Shown: piece by piece, positions 47,805 through 57,149 of the stretch
Layout: the number at the start of each line of letters is the position of its first letter
Position numbering within the stretch: the stretch's first letter is position 1
Virus record (IMG/VR): IMGVR_UViG_3300035691_000004
Location: 1-64,000 of that record
Strand: one strand, 5' to 3'
Length of the DNA: 64,000 nucleotides
Source: a virus
Notes under the pieces: generated by a model
Databases searched by the model: none
What the model was told of the DNA's origin: nothing
What the model saw: the letters and a program-made list of their open reading frames with translations, nothing else
Position numbers and translations under genes: made by a program

Positions 47805-48173
47805 CTACCCAGTCCCGAGAAATCGAGCGAGTGCTGGCGGTAATTGGACGTCGTTTTGAGGCTCACCGGTCCCAACTTGGGATTCACCGCGAAGGCGGTG
47901 CCGGATTGCGACTTGTAGAGCCCCCATCGGCTGGCACGGAAGCATCGTCAGCAGTAGTTCCACTGTCGCCTGCAAGATCAGCCTGGCTGTCTCGGGCTCT
48001 GTCTCGGCTAGCGCGAGCGCTTCATCCGCGATGAGCGCCGCCTCGAGTTGCGCGTGGTCGAAGCCGCAGAGCTCGAGCGCGTTCATCTGCCGCCCGTAGG
48101 CCTGCGCCCATAGCGCGCGGTCGAGACGCAGGATTTCAGCAAGCGACGTCAACGCCCAAAAGCGTAGCGCCAA
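47805..48173 (-). CDS. Helical hypothetical protein of the cargo island
   Basis: 122 residues if started at TTG 48173; ATG 48086 gives 93. The segment ALRFWALTSLAEILRLDRAL and AQLEAALIADEALALAETEP is strongly helical and protein-like. It covers the stretch between the lipoprotein promoter and the baseplate gene. No known family; start uncertain. Confidence 0.45.
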   Translation of the reverse strand: MALRFWALTSLAEILRLDRALWAQAYGRQMNALELCGFDHAQLEAALIADEALALAETEPETARLILQATVELLLTMLPCQPMGALQVAIRHRLRGESQVGTGEPQNDVQLPPALARFLGTG

Positions 48174-48188
48174 ACACCGCCCCAGCCA

Positions 48189-49088
48189 ATGACCGACGTT
48201 CTGAGTAAGCTCCCCCGGCTTTCTTGGCGGGGAGGGGAGTATCCGCTCGTCACGCGGTCGGTGAATTTCGCCCACGAGCAGGCCGAGCACCAATTCCAGT
48301 TCCACGACGGCCAGATCATCGAGCGCACGGGCGCGAAGAACTGGACCTTCAGCTACACGATCCCGTTCCGTCAGGACATCGCAAAAGGCCCATACAAGAA
48401 TCTGTTCAGCGAAGGATACCTGGCGTTCGTGCTGGCATGCCGTGACCGCACGCCGGATGAGCTGATCGATCCGGTGCTCGGCACCTTCCGCGCCGTCTGC
48501 ACCTCGTTCACCGAGGACATGGACGTCAACAAGCGCGATGGTACTGACGTTCGCGTAGAGTTCCTACATTCGCCGGAGATCGACGATCCGGCGATTGGTC
48601 AGCTGCAAGGCGGCCTGCTTGGCGTGAGCGGCATCGCTGGCGACGCGGCTGAGCTAGATCAGCAGCTCAAGGTGACGCCGTGGACCGCGCAAGTCCCATC
48701 GCCCGAGCCGACGACGGACCCACTTTCGGCGATCTCCGGTTTCGGTCAGCAGATCGTCAATCAGGGCAACAAAGCAAGCGCCGCGCTCGACAACATTGCC
48801 TATAAGGCCGAGCTCGTCGAGCAGTCCGCCGACCGTCTCGAAGACCCGAACAGCTTCCAGCTCAAGCGCTCTAGCCGCCGAGTGCAAGCATCCGCGCTGC
48901 GCTTGAAAGACCGAATCGAAAACCCCGAGCGCCGGATCCTGCGCGTGACACTTGCCTACGGCAAGAGCCTCTCTCAGGTCGCATCCGATGCCGGCATGAC
49001 CGTGGAGCAGCTGATCACGCTGAACCCGAGCATCGCGGGGCGGCCGATCATTCCCGGAGGCACGACTCTCGGCGTGTTCCAGAAGTGA
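48189..49088 (+). CDS. DNA circularisation/baseplate protein (Mu N-like) with LysM end
   Basis: 299 residues. LSWRGGEYPLVTRSVNFAHE and the following domain fit the DNA-circulation/tail-tip family; the C-terminal 50 residues (YGKSLSQVASDAGMTVEQLI, then TLNPS) form a LysM-like module, which may grip peptidoglycan or close the tail tip. Confidence 0.75.
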   Translation: MTDVLSKLPRLSWRGGEYPLVTRSVNFAHEQAEHQFQFHDGQIIERTGAKNWTFSYTIPFRQDIAKGPYKNLFSEGYLAFVLACRDRTPDELIDPVLGTFRAVCTSFTEDMDVNKRDGTDVRVEFLHSPEIDDPAIGQLQGGLLGVSGIAGDAAELDQQLKVTPWTAQVPSPEPTTDPLSAISGFGQQIVNQGNKASAALDNIAYKAELVEQSADRLEDPNSFQLKRSSRRVQASALRLKDRIENPERRILRVTLAYGKSLSQVASDAGMTVEQLITLNPSIAGRPIIPGGTTLGVFQK

Positions 49089-50299
49089 GCACTGCGCCCA
49101 CCGATCCAAGTCTCACGGTGCGCTTCCCGTTGCTCCCTGAGCGCAACACGAGCCGCGTCACGAGCTACACCCTCAAGGCCGCTTACACGACCAGCACGGA
49201 CGGATTCGAGTTCGAGCTCTACGATACTGACCATTCGAAGCTTTTCGGGCTCGAAATGCAGCCGGTGGAGCTGCTCATCAACGGCAAGTCGCAGCTGATT
49301 GGCCGTATCGACTCGACAGAGATCGGTGGGAACGGATCGGCCGTCACGTGCCGTGGTCGCGACTACCTGGCCGATCTCGTCGAGTGCAACGTAGACCCGA
49401 CCGCGATCGTCACGGCGAGCATGGATCTCGGGCAAGCGATCTTGCTAGTCGCTGCTCCGGTTGGCATTCAGACTGTTTTCGCCGATGACGGCCAGCTGAT
49501 CCGCAACGTGCGCTCTGGCGCCTTCCCCGCCCGCAGGAAGCCGAGCAAGAAGCGCCACAAGCAAAAAGTCACCGACTACGCACCGAAGCCAGGTGAAGGC
49601 ATCTTCGAATACCTGAATCGCTTGGTGGCGAGACAGGGCGCGACGCTGCAACCCGCCGGAGACCGCAAGAGCCTAGTTGTAGATGAGCCCTGTTTCGATC
49701 AGGATTCGCTCTATCAGCTGAGTCGCAGCGATGACCCCGGCACTTCCGTCGGCAACAACATCATTGAGGCCACGGCCTCACGCGACTGGTCGAGCTTCCC
49801 GACGTACACGCTCTTCAGCAACAAGGCTGGCGATGCGGGTACTGACAAGAGCGGCATCTCATCGACCAAGGATATTTTCCAGGTAGCGGCCGGCTCCCAG
49901 GAGCTGCTCGACATCATCGGGCGCTCGACGCTGAGCGGACGCTGGAAACCGACCGACAAGTCACCGATCACCGACGGCCAGCTCTATCGGCTGCTCTATC
50001 ACCGAGACGCCGATAGTCGCTCACAAGAGCAGATCGACAACGCCGTAGCTCGCGCGATCGCCGAGCGGTTCAAAGAAACGCTGCGCTACTCAGTCACGCT
50101 GCGCGGCCACGCCGACCCGAAGACGGGCGCCATCTGGGCGATCGATACGCTCGTCGACGTGGCGGACGCGATCTGCGGCGTGAATGAGACGCTCTGGATT
50201 CACTCGCGTGAGTTCTCGTACTCGCCTCAGCAAGGCGCGACCACCAAGCTCGAATGCTGGCGCCCGCACTCCTTCACTATCGGTTCCGATAATGGCTAA
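49085..50299 (+). CDS. Baseplate hub protein (Mu P/gpD-like)
   Basis: 404 residues from GTG 49085. VTSYTLKAAYTTSTDGFEFE, CRGRDYLADLVEC and the C-terminal GHADPKTGAIWAIDTLVDVA match the Mu-type hub fold. Overlaps both neighbours. Forms the ring through which the spike is attached. Confidence 0.8.
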   Translation: MSTAPTDPSLTVRFPLLPERNTSRVTSYTLKAAYTTSTDGFEFELYDTDHSKLFGLEMQPVELLINGKSQLIGRIDSTEIGGNGSAVTCRGRDYLADLVECNVDPTAIVTASMDLGQAILLVAAPVGIQTVFADDGQLIRNVRSGAFPARRKPSKKRHKQKVTDYAPKPGEGIFEYLNRLVARQGATLQPAGDRKSLVVDEPCFDQDSLYQLSRSDDPGTSVGNNIIEATASRDWSSFPTYTLFSNKAGDAGTDKSGISSTKDIFQVAAGSQELLDIIGRSTLSGRWKPTDKSPITDGQLYRLLYHRDADSRSQEQIDNAVARAIAERFKETLRYSVTLRGHADPKTGAIWAIDTLVDVADAICGVNETLWIHSREFSYSPQQGATTKLECWRPHSFTIGSDNG

Positions 50300-50951
50300 C
50301 CTAGAAGCGCTAACGTTGAGCGGGGCGAAGCTCGAGAACGGCGTTCCGACGGTCACGCCGGTAGACCCGATCACGAACTCAGCAGAGGACGTCGCCACAT
50401 TCGGCAAGGTCGAGATACAGTGCGCGCTCGGCGTCTCTGCGGTGCCAGCCGCCGCCGACGAAAAAGGCCAGGCGCAAGGCATTGCCGCCATGGGCGTGGG
50501 TGGCGCGAACGCGACCTGCATTAGTGGCATCGATCGGCGCAATGCCGACATCTACGGCAACCTGAAGCCGGGTGATACGGCACTGCATCCGACGGGGCCG
50601 AACGCCAGCGGCCTCGTGCTTTGCAAGGCCGACAAGAGGCAGATCGTGCTCGCCCAGAAGGGGAGCGACGACAAGCAGATCCTCGTCGCGCTCGACGGGA
50701 AGAACGACAAGCTGACACTCACTGCATTCGGCTACGTCGTCGAGATTTCGCGCGAGGACGGCATCAACCTCACTTCCAATAGCGGGAAGGCGGGGATTCA
50801 GCTCAAGGACGACATCGGTTGTCTCTATGGATCTTGGCAGTACGGGCGCGAGCCGAATCCGACGCTCGCGATCATGCTGGGGCCGCTCACTGGATCTCCA
50901 GGCGGACCGGCATCCGCTCCGCTCGTGCCGCTCAAGGGCTTTGGCGTGTGA
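50292..50951 (+). CDS. Baseplate spike protein (Mu gp45-like)
   Basis: 219 residues from ATG 50292. An OB-like N-terminal part, then a Lys/Asp beta-repeat region (DKQILVALDGKNDKLTLTAF). Located after the hub as in Mu. Pierces the outer membrane at infection. Confidence 0.65.
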   Translation: MANLEALTLSGAKLENGVPTVTPVDPITNSAEDVATFGKVEIQCALGVSAVPAAADEKGQAQGIAAMGVGGANATCISGIDRRNADIYGNLKPGDTALHPTGPNASGLVLCKADKRQIVLAQKGSDDKQILVALDGKNDKLTLTAFGYVVEISREDGINLTSNSGKAGIQLKDDIGCLYGSWQYGREPNPTLAIMLGPLTGSPGGPASAPLVPLKGFGV

Positions 50952-51256
50952 CGCTCTGCAACTTCGCGCTCCCTACGATCGCTATTCCGTTTCCCTCGCT
51001 CACGCTGCCAAGCCTGCCAAGGATCCCAGTATTCACGCTCGACATCGACCTTCCGGGCTTGCCCGCACTTCCCTCGATCGAAATTCCTTTTCCTTCGCTG
51101 ACCCTGCCGGCGATTCCGAGGCTGCCCGTGTTCACGCTCGACGTTGACCTACCCGGGCTACCTGGCTTGCCGTCGATCCAGATTCCGTTCCCCTCGCTCA
51201 CGCTCCCTTCACTGCCGAAAATACCGGCATTCTCTCTCGTCTGCCCTCTCGACTGA
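50948..51256 (+). CDS. Proline-periodic 33-residue repeat protein
   Basis: 102 residues from GTG 50948. Three repeats of 33 residues begin at residues 13, 46 and 79, each IPFPSLTLP(S/A)(L/I)P followed by (I/L)P(V/A)F(T/S)L. Nearly every third residue is Pro or Leu. There is one Cys near each end. It lies between spike and wedge genes; it may form a needle or a spike-tip extension. No family recognised with certainty. Confidence 0.65.
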   Translation: MTLCNFALPTIAIPFPSLTLPSLPRIPVFTLDIDLPGLPALPSIEIPFPSLTLPAIPRLPVFTLDVDLPGLPGLPSIQIPFPSLTLPSLPKIPAFSLVCPLD

Positions 51257-51263
51257 CACTACC

Positions 51264-51710
51264 ATGGCCGGCGCAGGACTAGCACCCGCAGGACTTTTCC
51301 CTGCAGGCTTTGGAACGGGCGACGACGCGCCTGTCCCGCCTTCTGGCGCCTGGGGCTCGCGGTATATCAACCCCAGCACCGGTGATTACGAGCAGGACGA
51401 TAGCACGCGCCAACTCAAGCAGATGCCGGCGGTGCGCCAGCGTTTCTTGCTGCGCCTGAAGACGCGCCGCGGATCGAGCTCGGTGCGCCCAAATGACGGC
51501 GTGATGCTGCCAGACAAGATTGATGCGAGCTTCCCCAAGCGCGTGGACGATGCCGTGCGTACCGCCATGCGTCAGGAGACTGACGTCGAAAAGGTGGCGC
51601 GCATCGACGCCGTCACGGTTGCGCGTGTAGCCGGCAACAGCGGGCGCGTGATCGTGACCGTCGAATTCACGGACCTCACTACCGGCCAGGCCGACAAGGT
51701 ATCGTTCTAG
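51264..51710 (+). CDS. Baseplate wedge protein (gp25/Mu gp46-like)
   Basis: 148 residues. N-terminal Pro/Gly linker, then a compact domain with RQRFLLRLKTRRGSSSVRPN, RVDDAVRTAMRQE and GNSGRVIVTVEFTD, following the order of a gp25-like wedge. Confidence 0.65.
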   Translation: MAGAGLAPAGLFPAGFGTGDDAPVPPSGAWGSRYINPSTGDYEQDDSTRQLKQMPAVRQRFLLRLKTRRGSSSVRPNDGVMLPDKIDASFPKRVDDAVRTAMRQETDVEKVARIDAVTVARVAGNSGRVIVTVEFTDLTTGQADKVSF

Positions 51711-53251
51711 TGGCTACACCCCAAGTCGGAAAAATGTGGCAGCCGAGCGGCGCCCAGGAGATCAAGAACGATTTCCTGGATGACCTGTTCCTCTGCGCGC
51801 GCGCGAACGGCGTCGCCGATCCGCCCGTGCAGCCCGGTACGGACTGGGACGCATTGGCGACCGCGGTGGCGAACTGTCAGCTGCTCCAATACGCGAACAG
51901 CCGAATCGCCGAGGACAATACCGACGTCAACACTGCGCAGGGCGAGAAGCTTGAGCAGAAGCGGAAGGAGTTCGGGGTTCCGCCTCAGAACCCGCTGCCG
52001 AGCTCGGGGAAGATTCAGGTGCGCGTCAATGGCTCGGGTACTATCCCGGCCGGACGGCAGCTAACGCTACCCAATGGGCTTCGGCTTCAAACGGTCAGCT
52101 TGGCGACGGTGCTCGATAAGGACGAGATCGACGTAATTGCGATCGATGTCGGCACCGGCACGAATGCAAAGGCCGGAACCAAGGTCCAATTCATCTCGGC
52201 GCCGCTGAATGTCCAGCAAGAGGCGACAGTCAGCACCAAGTTTCCGCTGACGGGTGGACTAGACGTCGAAAGCGACCCGGCCAAACGCAAGCGTATTCTC
52301 GACCGGCTCAAGTACCAGCCGGACGGCGCAAACTGGGGTGCGCTGCGCGAGAAGGCCAAAGGGGCACTCGGCTCAATCCGCGACGCGTTCGTGCACCCGG
52401 CTCTCGGCGGCCCAGCGTCGGTCAAGGTCGTGATCGTAAAGAAGACGGATCCGGCCGCGCTCGACTTTTCACAGGTGCCAACCGATGGACAGGTCAACAT
52501 CGTCCGCGCCGCGGTGCAGGCCAGCAACTCAAGCGCCGACCAAATTATCGTGCAAGCGGTGGCCGAGCAGGCGCTCGACATGGTGCTGATCATGTCGTTG
52601 CCTGACTCGTCGCTCGCTGGCGGCAACGGGCTCGGGTGGCTCGACCAGAATCCGTGGCCGCAACTCGAGAATCTTGATGAGAACCGCGTTACCGTGTCCG
52701 CGGTCGACGGCGCATCGAACGGTACAAAGATCACGGTGACGGCGCAGACCGCGGTATCGCCAGTGGTTGGCCAAACGCGAATCGCCTGGTGGAGTCCGCA
52801 AGATCTCCAGTTCAGAATCTTCACCGTTACCGCTGTCACGGGCTCCGCCGGGGCATGGGTGATCACGCTCGACAAGCCGCTCATCGATTCGACGGGCGCG
52901 CTCGTACAAGTCGGCAACTACATCTCGCCGCCGAGTGAGCGCCTCAAGGATTACGGCACGGAGTGGCTCGCGCAAATGTCCACGCTCGGGCCCGGCGAGA
53001 ACACGGCCGACGCCGCGCGTTTGCCCCGCTCGCTGCGCCACCCCTACGTGACCGTCGAGAGCGCGAGCTATCCAGCGTTTGCTCAACTCGATGGGATCAA
53101 AGCGAAGTTTCCAGAGATCGTGACGATCGGATACGGCCAGTTCCTGCTCGTGCCGACGGTAGCTTTCCTCGATCCGCCTGACGTTCCTGCCTCTGTCGAC
53201 ACCGCTCCTAGCATCTTCGCGATCCGAAACTTCGGTATCTACAAGTTCTGA
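51710..53251 (+). CDS. Baseplate J-like protein (Mu gp47-like)
   Basis: 513 residues from GTG 51710. SRIAEDNTDVNTAQGEKLEQ, ERILD-like KRKRILDRLKYQPDGANWGA and the beta-rich C terminus fit the Baseplate_J family. Core of the baseplate wedge. Confidence 0.8.
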   Translation: MATPQVGKMWQPSGAQEIKNDFLDDLFLCARANGVADPPVQPGTDWDALATAVANCQLLQYANSRIAEDNTDVNTAQGEKLEQKRKEFGVPPQNPLPSSGKIQVRVNGSGTIPAGRQLTLPNGLRLQTVSLATVLDKDEIDVIAIDVGTGTNAKAGTKVQFISAPLNVQQEATVSTKFPLTGGLDVESDPAKRKRILDRLKYQPDGANWGALREKAKGALGSIRDAFVHPALGGPASVKVVIVKKTDPAALDFSQVPTDGQVNIVRAAVQASNSSADQIIVQAVAEQALDMVLIMSLPDSSLAGGNGLGWLDQNPWPQLENLDENRVTVSAVDGASNGTKITVTAQTAVSPVVGQTRIAWWSPQDLQFRIFTVTAVTGSAGAWVITLDKPLIDSTGALVQVGNYISPPSERLKDYGTEWLAQMSTLGPGENTADAARLPRSLRHPYVTVESASYPAFAQLDGIKAKFPEIVTIGYGQFLLVPTVAFLDPPDVPASVDTAPSIFAIRNFGIYKF

Positions 53252-53254
53252 ACC

Positions 53255-53806
53255 ATGGCGATCACACCTACCGGCGTCCCGCCCTGGCTGCGGCAAAACA
53301 ACTTCTCGAGCTACGGCGGCAACGTCAACAAGCGTAACTTCGCTAGCCGCGGGCTTATAAACGCGAAGACTGACGTTGGGGCAGAGGCGTTTTCTCGCCT
53401 TGCCGCCGACATGGCCGCGTGTGCGCTTACCGCCGAATTCGGGCAGTTCACGATCCTCTGCAACGACTCAGCGCCTGCTGCGCCTACAGTCGAGTACGCC
53501 TCGATGATGACCGGGCTACGAGCCACGAGCTATGCGGGGGACGCGCCGCCTACCGGCTTCCCCTCCGTGGCGCGCAACGGCAACGGCGACTTCACGATCA
53601 CCTTCGTGTCGAGCTACGCGGATCCTTACGGGGTCACGGGTGCGTTTGCCATCAAGCACCCGAACGCGACCCTTCACGGCTCGACGGCGGGAGAGCCCAC
53701 GGTCGAGATCGTCACCGCGACCACATTGCGTGTCCGCGCATTCACGGCCGCCGGAGCGGCGATCTCCAACGCCCGCGTGACCGTATCCGTGGGGAGCGGG
53801 CAGTAA
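53255..53806 (+). CDS. Baseplate/tail structural protein
   Basis: 183 residues, beta-rich (NGDFTITFVSSYADPYGVTG). Inserted between gp47-like and gp48-like genes, where Mu has none. Function unknown, structural by context. Confidence 0.55.
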   Translation: MAITPTGVPPWLRQNNFSSYGGNVNKRNFASRGLINAKTDVGAEAFSRLAADMAACALTAEFGQFTILCNDSAPAAPTVEYASMMTGLRATSYAGDAPPTGFPSVARNGNGDFTITFVSSYADPYGVTGAFAIKHPNATLHGSTAGEPTVEIVTATTLRVRAFTAAGAAISNARVTVSVGSGQ

Positions 53807-53807
53807 G

Positions 53808-54944
53808 GTGGTCTGGGGCGCGTGGGGCCCGCTGCCGCTCAGGCTTGGACCAGACCCCGAGCAGGGATGGGACGCGGCCGAGCAGTCGCGCATGGCTGCC
53901 GACCTGGCCGCCATCAAGCGCACGATGCCGCTCGCGCGGGTGACGATCGTCGGTGGCGTGATCACGGCTTATGTCGGGCAGCATGGCACAGGCCTCGGCA
54001 GTGCCCCCACCATCGTCACTTCGGGTACGCCTACCTATCAGCTCAAGTGGGAAGATTCCTATGCGGATTGGTCCGAGACCGTCTACCCGTGGCGCATCCG
54101 GCACGCGCGTCTCACGACTCTCGGAGCGACGAAGCAGGACTTCTCGGTGACGCTCTACCCGTCCGCCGGCATCGACGTGGAGATCACGATCGTGGGCGGG
54201 AACGACGTCGAGCTCACGATCTACGGCGAGTGGCTGCCGGAGCGCCAGATTGGCGACTACGACGGCGCAACCGACAAGGAAAACAGCCAGACCGAGGGAA
54301 ACTCCAGCTACTTCTATGACTGGTTTCTCGAGATGCAGGCCATGCGCGGGTCGGCTTACTCGAAGGGTTTGGGATTCGTGGACGCCGAAAACTTCGCGAT
54401 CGCTCGCCAGCTAGGCGCAGTCTCTAGAAACTTCGAAAAGCTCGAAGCGAATGCGATGCCAGGAACGAGCGATGAAAAGCTCGAATCTTGGCTCGACATA
54501 CTCGGCATTCCGATTCGGAGAGCGAGCGAGCGCTGGCGCTCACGACAGGCCGCAGAGGCGAAGATGCGCGCGGCTGCGAGCCGAAACAACCCGGCTAACA
54601 TCGACGATGCCGTGCGCGACTTGCTGGGCGACGCATTCATTGCTGCGCACCGTAACTGGGACAACGCGCTGAGCTCGCCGCCCGCGATCACCTTCTGGCC
54701 AACGATCAACCCGGGTCCCGCAGCCTACAACATTGGCGGCGGATGCTGGACTAGCGAACGAGCTCACTATTGGGTGGAAGTCAAGCAGCCCACGCACATG
54801 AGTGATGCCGACTTCAAAAGACTCATCAACGTGGACTTGTTCGCGCTGCTCGATCTGCGTCTGCCGGCGACTTGTACGTTCGGCGTGGCGACATCTGACG
54901 GGTTCCTGCTCGACATCTCACAATTGGATTTCACCGGACTATGA
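53808..54944 (+). CDS. Baseplate protein (Mu gp48/YmfQ-like) with N-terminal extension
   Basis: 378 residues from GTG 53808. The C-terminal 240 residues (MPGTSDEKLESWLDILGIPI; WVEVKQPTHMSDADFKRLIN) follow the YmfQ/DUF2313 pattern of the last wedge protein. The first 130 are an extra beta-rich domain. Confidence 0.65.
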   Translation: MVWGAWGPLPLRLGPDPEQGWDAAEQSRMAADLAAIKRTMPLARVTIVGGVITAYVGQHGTGLGSAPTIVTSGTPTYQLKWEDSYADWSETVYPWRIRHARLTTLGATKQDFSVTLYPSAGIDVEITIVGGNDVELTIYGEWLPERQIGDYDGATDKENSQTEGNSSYFYDWFLEMQAMRGSAYSKGLGFVDAENFAIARQLGAVSRNFEKLEANAMPGTSDEKLESWLDILGIPIRRASERWRSRQAAEAKMRAAASRNNPANIDDAVRDLLGDAFIAAHRNWDNALSSPPAITFWPTINPGPAAYNIGGGCWTSERAHYWVEVKQPTHMSDADFKRLINVDLFALLDLRLPATCTFGVATSDGFLLDISQLDFTGL

Positions 54945-56041
54945 CCAGCTCCGTCAACCTCTTCACCGATCCGAAGCCAGGTAACTACCTGTCCGGCGAG
55001 CGTCTGCCAAAGGATGCCGCCAACGACATCCTGGCCGGACTCCGGCAGTTCAAGCGCGCCAGCCAAGGGCACGCTGCCTGCAACTGGCTGCCCACCGTCA
55101 CGATTGCCGCTGGCGGCGCCACAGTGACCGGCATGGCCTACGACGACAAGCTCGGCATGTGGGCGGCATGCTGGTCCGCGGCAGGAGTCCCGGCCGTAAA
55201 GACCAGCAACGGCGGACAACTCTGGACGAGTCGCACTCTATCGATCGGCTCGAACTTCACTAGCCCGATCCTGTGCAGCAACAACAACGGCCTGTTCGTG
55301 ATGGGATGTAGATCGCTCGGCGGCGCGACCGCGTCCAAATACATGACCAGCGCCGATGGCATCACCTGGACGACACGCACAAGTTCGGATAGCACGACCG
55401 ATGCCGCGCGCACCATCATCTGGGTTCCGTTCCTCTCGCTCTTCATTGCGACGCTTGGCACGAGCAAGATCGAAACGTCGCCCGATGGCGTCACGTGGAC
55501 GGCGCGCACGTGCCCAATCACCACCTTTCTAGGGACCGGAGGAGCCGATAACGGCTCGAATCTGGTGGTGCTCGCCGGCGGTTCGGACGGTGCAAACATC
55601 AAGTGCACGACCTCACCGGATGGCATCAACTGGACCGCGCGCACGTTCAATGCCGGCACGGGAAACCCGATGCGCGGCATCGTCTATAGCGCGAGCGACG
55701 GCTACTTCTATGCGGTGTCAGATGGTGTATCGGGTGGCATTCCCTGGAAGTCGCTCGACGCTTCTAGTACCTGGACTTCTCTCGGTGGTGCAGGCTCGCC
55801 GCCATTACTGTTCCCGTCATCCGTGAACCCGTCCTCTGATTCCCTGATCGAGGTGGGCGGCGCGCTGATCGCGACCTACACAACTGGCGCGGTTGCCTTC
55901 TACGCTGTGTCATATGACTCGGGCGTCACGTGGATCCGAGCGCTCAACGTGTCATGCGCGGGCGCGGGCTTCGTGTTCGGCAATGGGCGCCGCGCAATAG
56001 CGGCTTCTGTTGACGTTGTGTCGGTAGGCGCATCGCTCTGA
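54941..56041 (+). CDS. Tail fibre with Asp-box beta-propeller repeats
   Basis: 366 residues. At least five blades end in an Asp-box-like motif: SNGGQLWTSRT, TSADGITWTTRT, TSPDGVTWTART, TSPDGINWTART, YDSGVTWIRA. Such repeats build sialidase-type propellers. As the first gene after the baseplate it is a candidate receptor-binding protein; no sialidase active-site Arg triad is evident. Confidence 0.7.
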   Translation: MTSSVNLFTDPKPGNYLSGERLPKDAANDILAGLRQFKRASQGHAACNWLPTVTIAAGGATVTGMAYDDKLGMWAACWSAAGVPAVKTSNGGQLWTSRTLSIGSNFTSPILCSNNNGLFVMGCRSLGGATASKYMTSADGITWTTRTSSDSTTDAARTIIWVPFLSLFIATLGTSKIETSPDGVTWTARTCPITTFLGTGGADNGSNLVVLAGGSDGANIKCTTSPDGINWTARTFNAGTGNPMRGIVYSASDGYFYAVSDGVSGGIPWKSLDASSTWTSLGGAGSPPLLFPSSVNPSSDSLIEVGGALIATYTTGAVAFYAVSYDSGVTWIRALNVSCAGAGFVFGNGRRAIAASVDVVSVGASL

Positions 56042-56042
56042 C

Positions 56043-57149
56043 ATGTCCACCACGATCACCGCGACCCCCGCCTACCCGGTCGCCAATACCCCGGTCATCA
56101 TCGGCTTCTCGACGGCCAGCGGCAACTTCGTCAAGGCGTATTACACGGACGCGCCGATCGGCAGCAAGGTCAAGACCGAGCTTCTGAAGACGAAGGCGAG
56201 CCGAATCGCTGCGTTCACGAGCGACGCCGGCAAGACCGTGACGCTTACGCCCGAGCTACCGGGCGTCTACACGTTCACGATCGAGGAGTTCACCAAGGGC
56301 GCGAGCTCGCATGGCGGCGCCTACCAGGACGACCCTGCGGGCTTTCAGACCGAGACGCTGCTGTCCACGACGACGGGCATCACGCTCAGCGTCGGGCAGA
56401 AGGTCACGCAGCGGGTCGGGACGGGGCCGGACACGGCAACGCTCACGCTGTTCATCGTCGAGGCGACGGTTCGCCGCTCGACCGAGGAACTACACGGCTT
56501 CACGTCACCGCTCATCAGCGACGCGAAGACGGGCAAGGCCGAGACCGCCATGCTGAATACGGCGATCGTGGCGGCGGTGGACGCGCTGGCGGACGTGACG
56601 GTAGCCACGATGCTTGGTAGCCCATCAACCGTCCTCGACGATCTAATAACCAAGTTCGACGCGCATCTCACGCAGGCAACGGTCCACGACTCGAACGACA
56701 CCGACAACGCAGTGAGCAGCGCATTCTCGTCGCCCACGACGCCCGTCGGCATGCAGAACACGGCGACAGAGCTGCTACGGCGACTCCGCTGGCACATGCG
56801 CAACGACGACGGCGCGGGCGGCGGCGTGGGTAGCAAGGTCTACCACAAGACAGGCGGGGTGAATCATGCCGACTGGGTTAACGTGCTCCTCGTCAGCGCC
56901 GCAGGAGACATCCGGGACACGATCGTCGCCATCGCAGATCTCTGGCGCGCGTACGAGGCGCACCGCGTGAGCACGGCTGTGCATACGAACGCCGACAATA
57001 CGAACTCGCTTACAGCCCTTCCGGCGCTACTCAATATTCACCGGCTCTTCCTGGCCGAGCTCCAAAAGTACGGACCGACGGCGCCGGCATCCGTGAACGC
57101 AGGCGTTACCACGCTGATCCATGGCGCTGGATTCGAAGAGGCAAACTGA
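56043..57149 (+). CDS. Tail fibre/appendage protein
   Basis: 368 residues. An Ig-like N-terminal domain (PAYPVANTPVIIGFSTASGN), then a long helical part with several His residues (DAHLTQATVHDSND; NHADWVNVLL). Structural by context. Confidence 0.55.
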   Translation: MSTTITATPAYPVANTPVIIGFSTASGNFVKAYYTDAPIGSKVKTELLKTKASRIAAFTSDAGKTVTLTPELPGVYTFTIEEFTKGASSHGGAYQDDPAGFQTETLLSTTTGITLSVGQKVTQRVGTGPDTATLTLFIVEATVRRSTEELHGFTSPLISDAKTGKAETAMLNTAIVAAVDALADVTVATMLGSPSTVLDDLITKFDAHLTQATVHDSNDTDNAVSSAFSSPTTPVGMQNTATELLRRLRWHMRNDDGAGGGVGSKVYHKTGGVNHADWVNVLLVSAAGDIRDTIVAIADLWRAYEAHRVSTAVHTNADNTNSLTALPALLNIHRLFLAELQKYGPTAPASVNAGVTTLIHGAGFEEAN

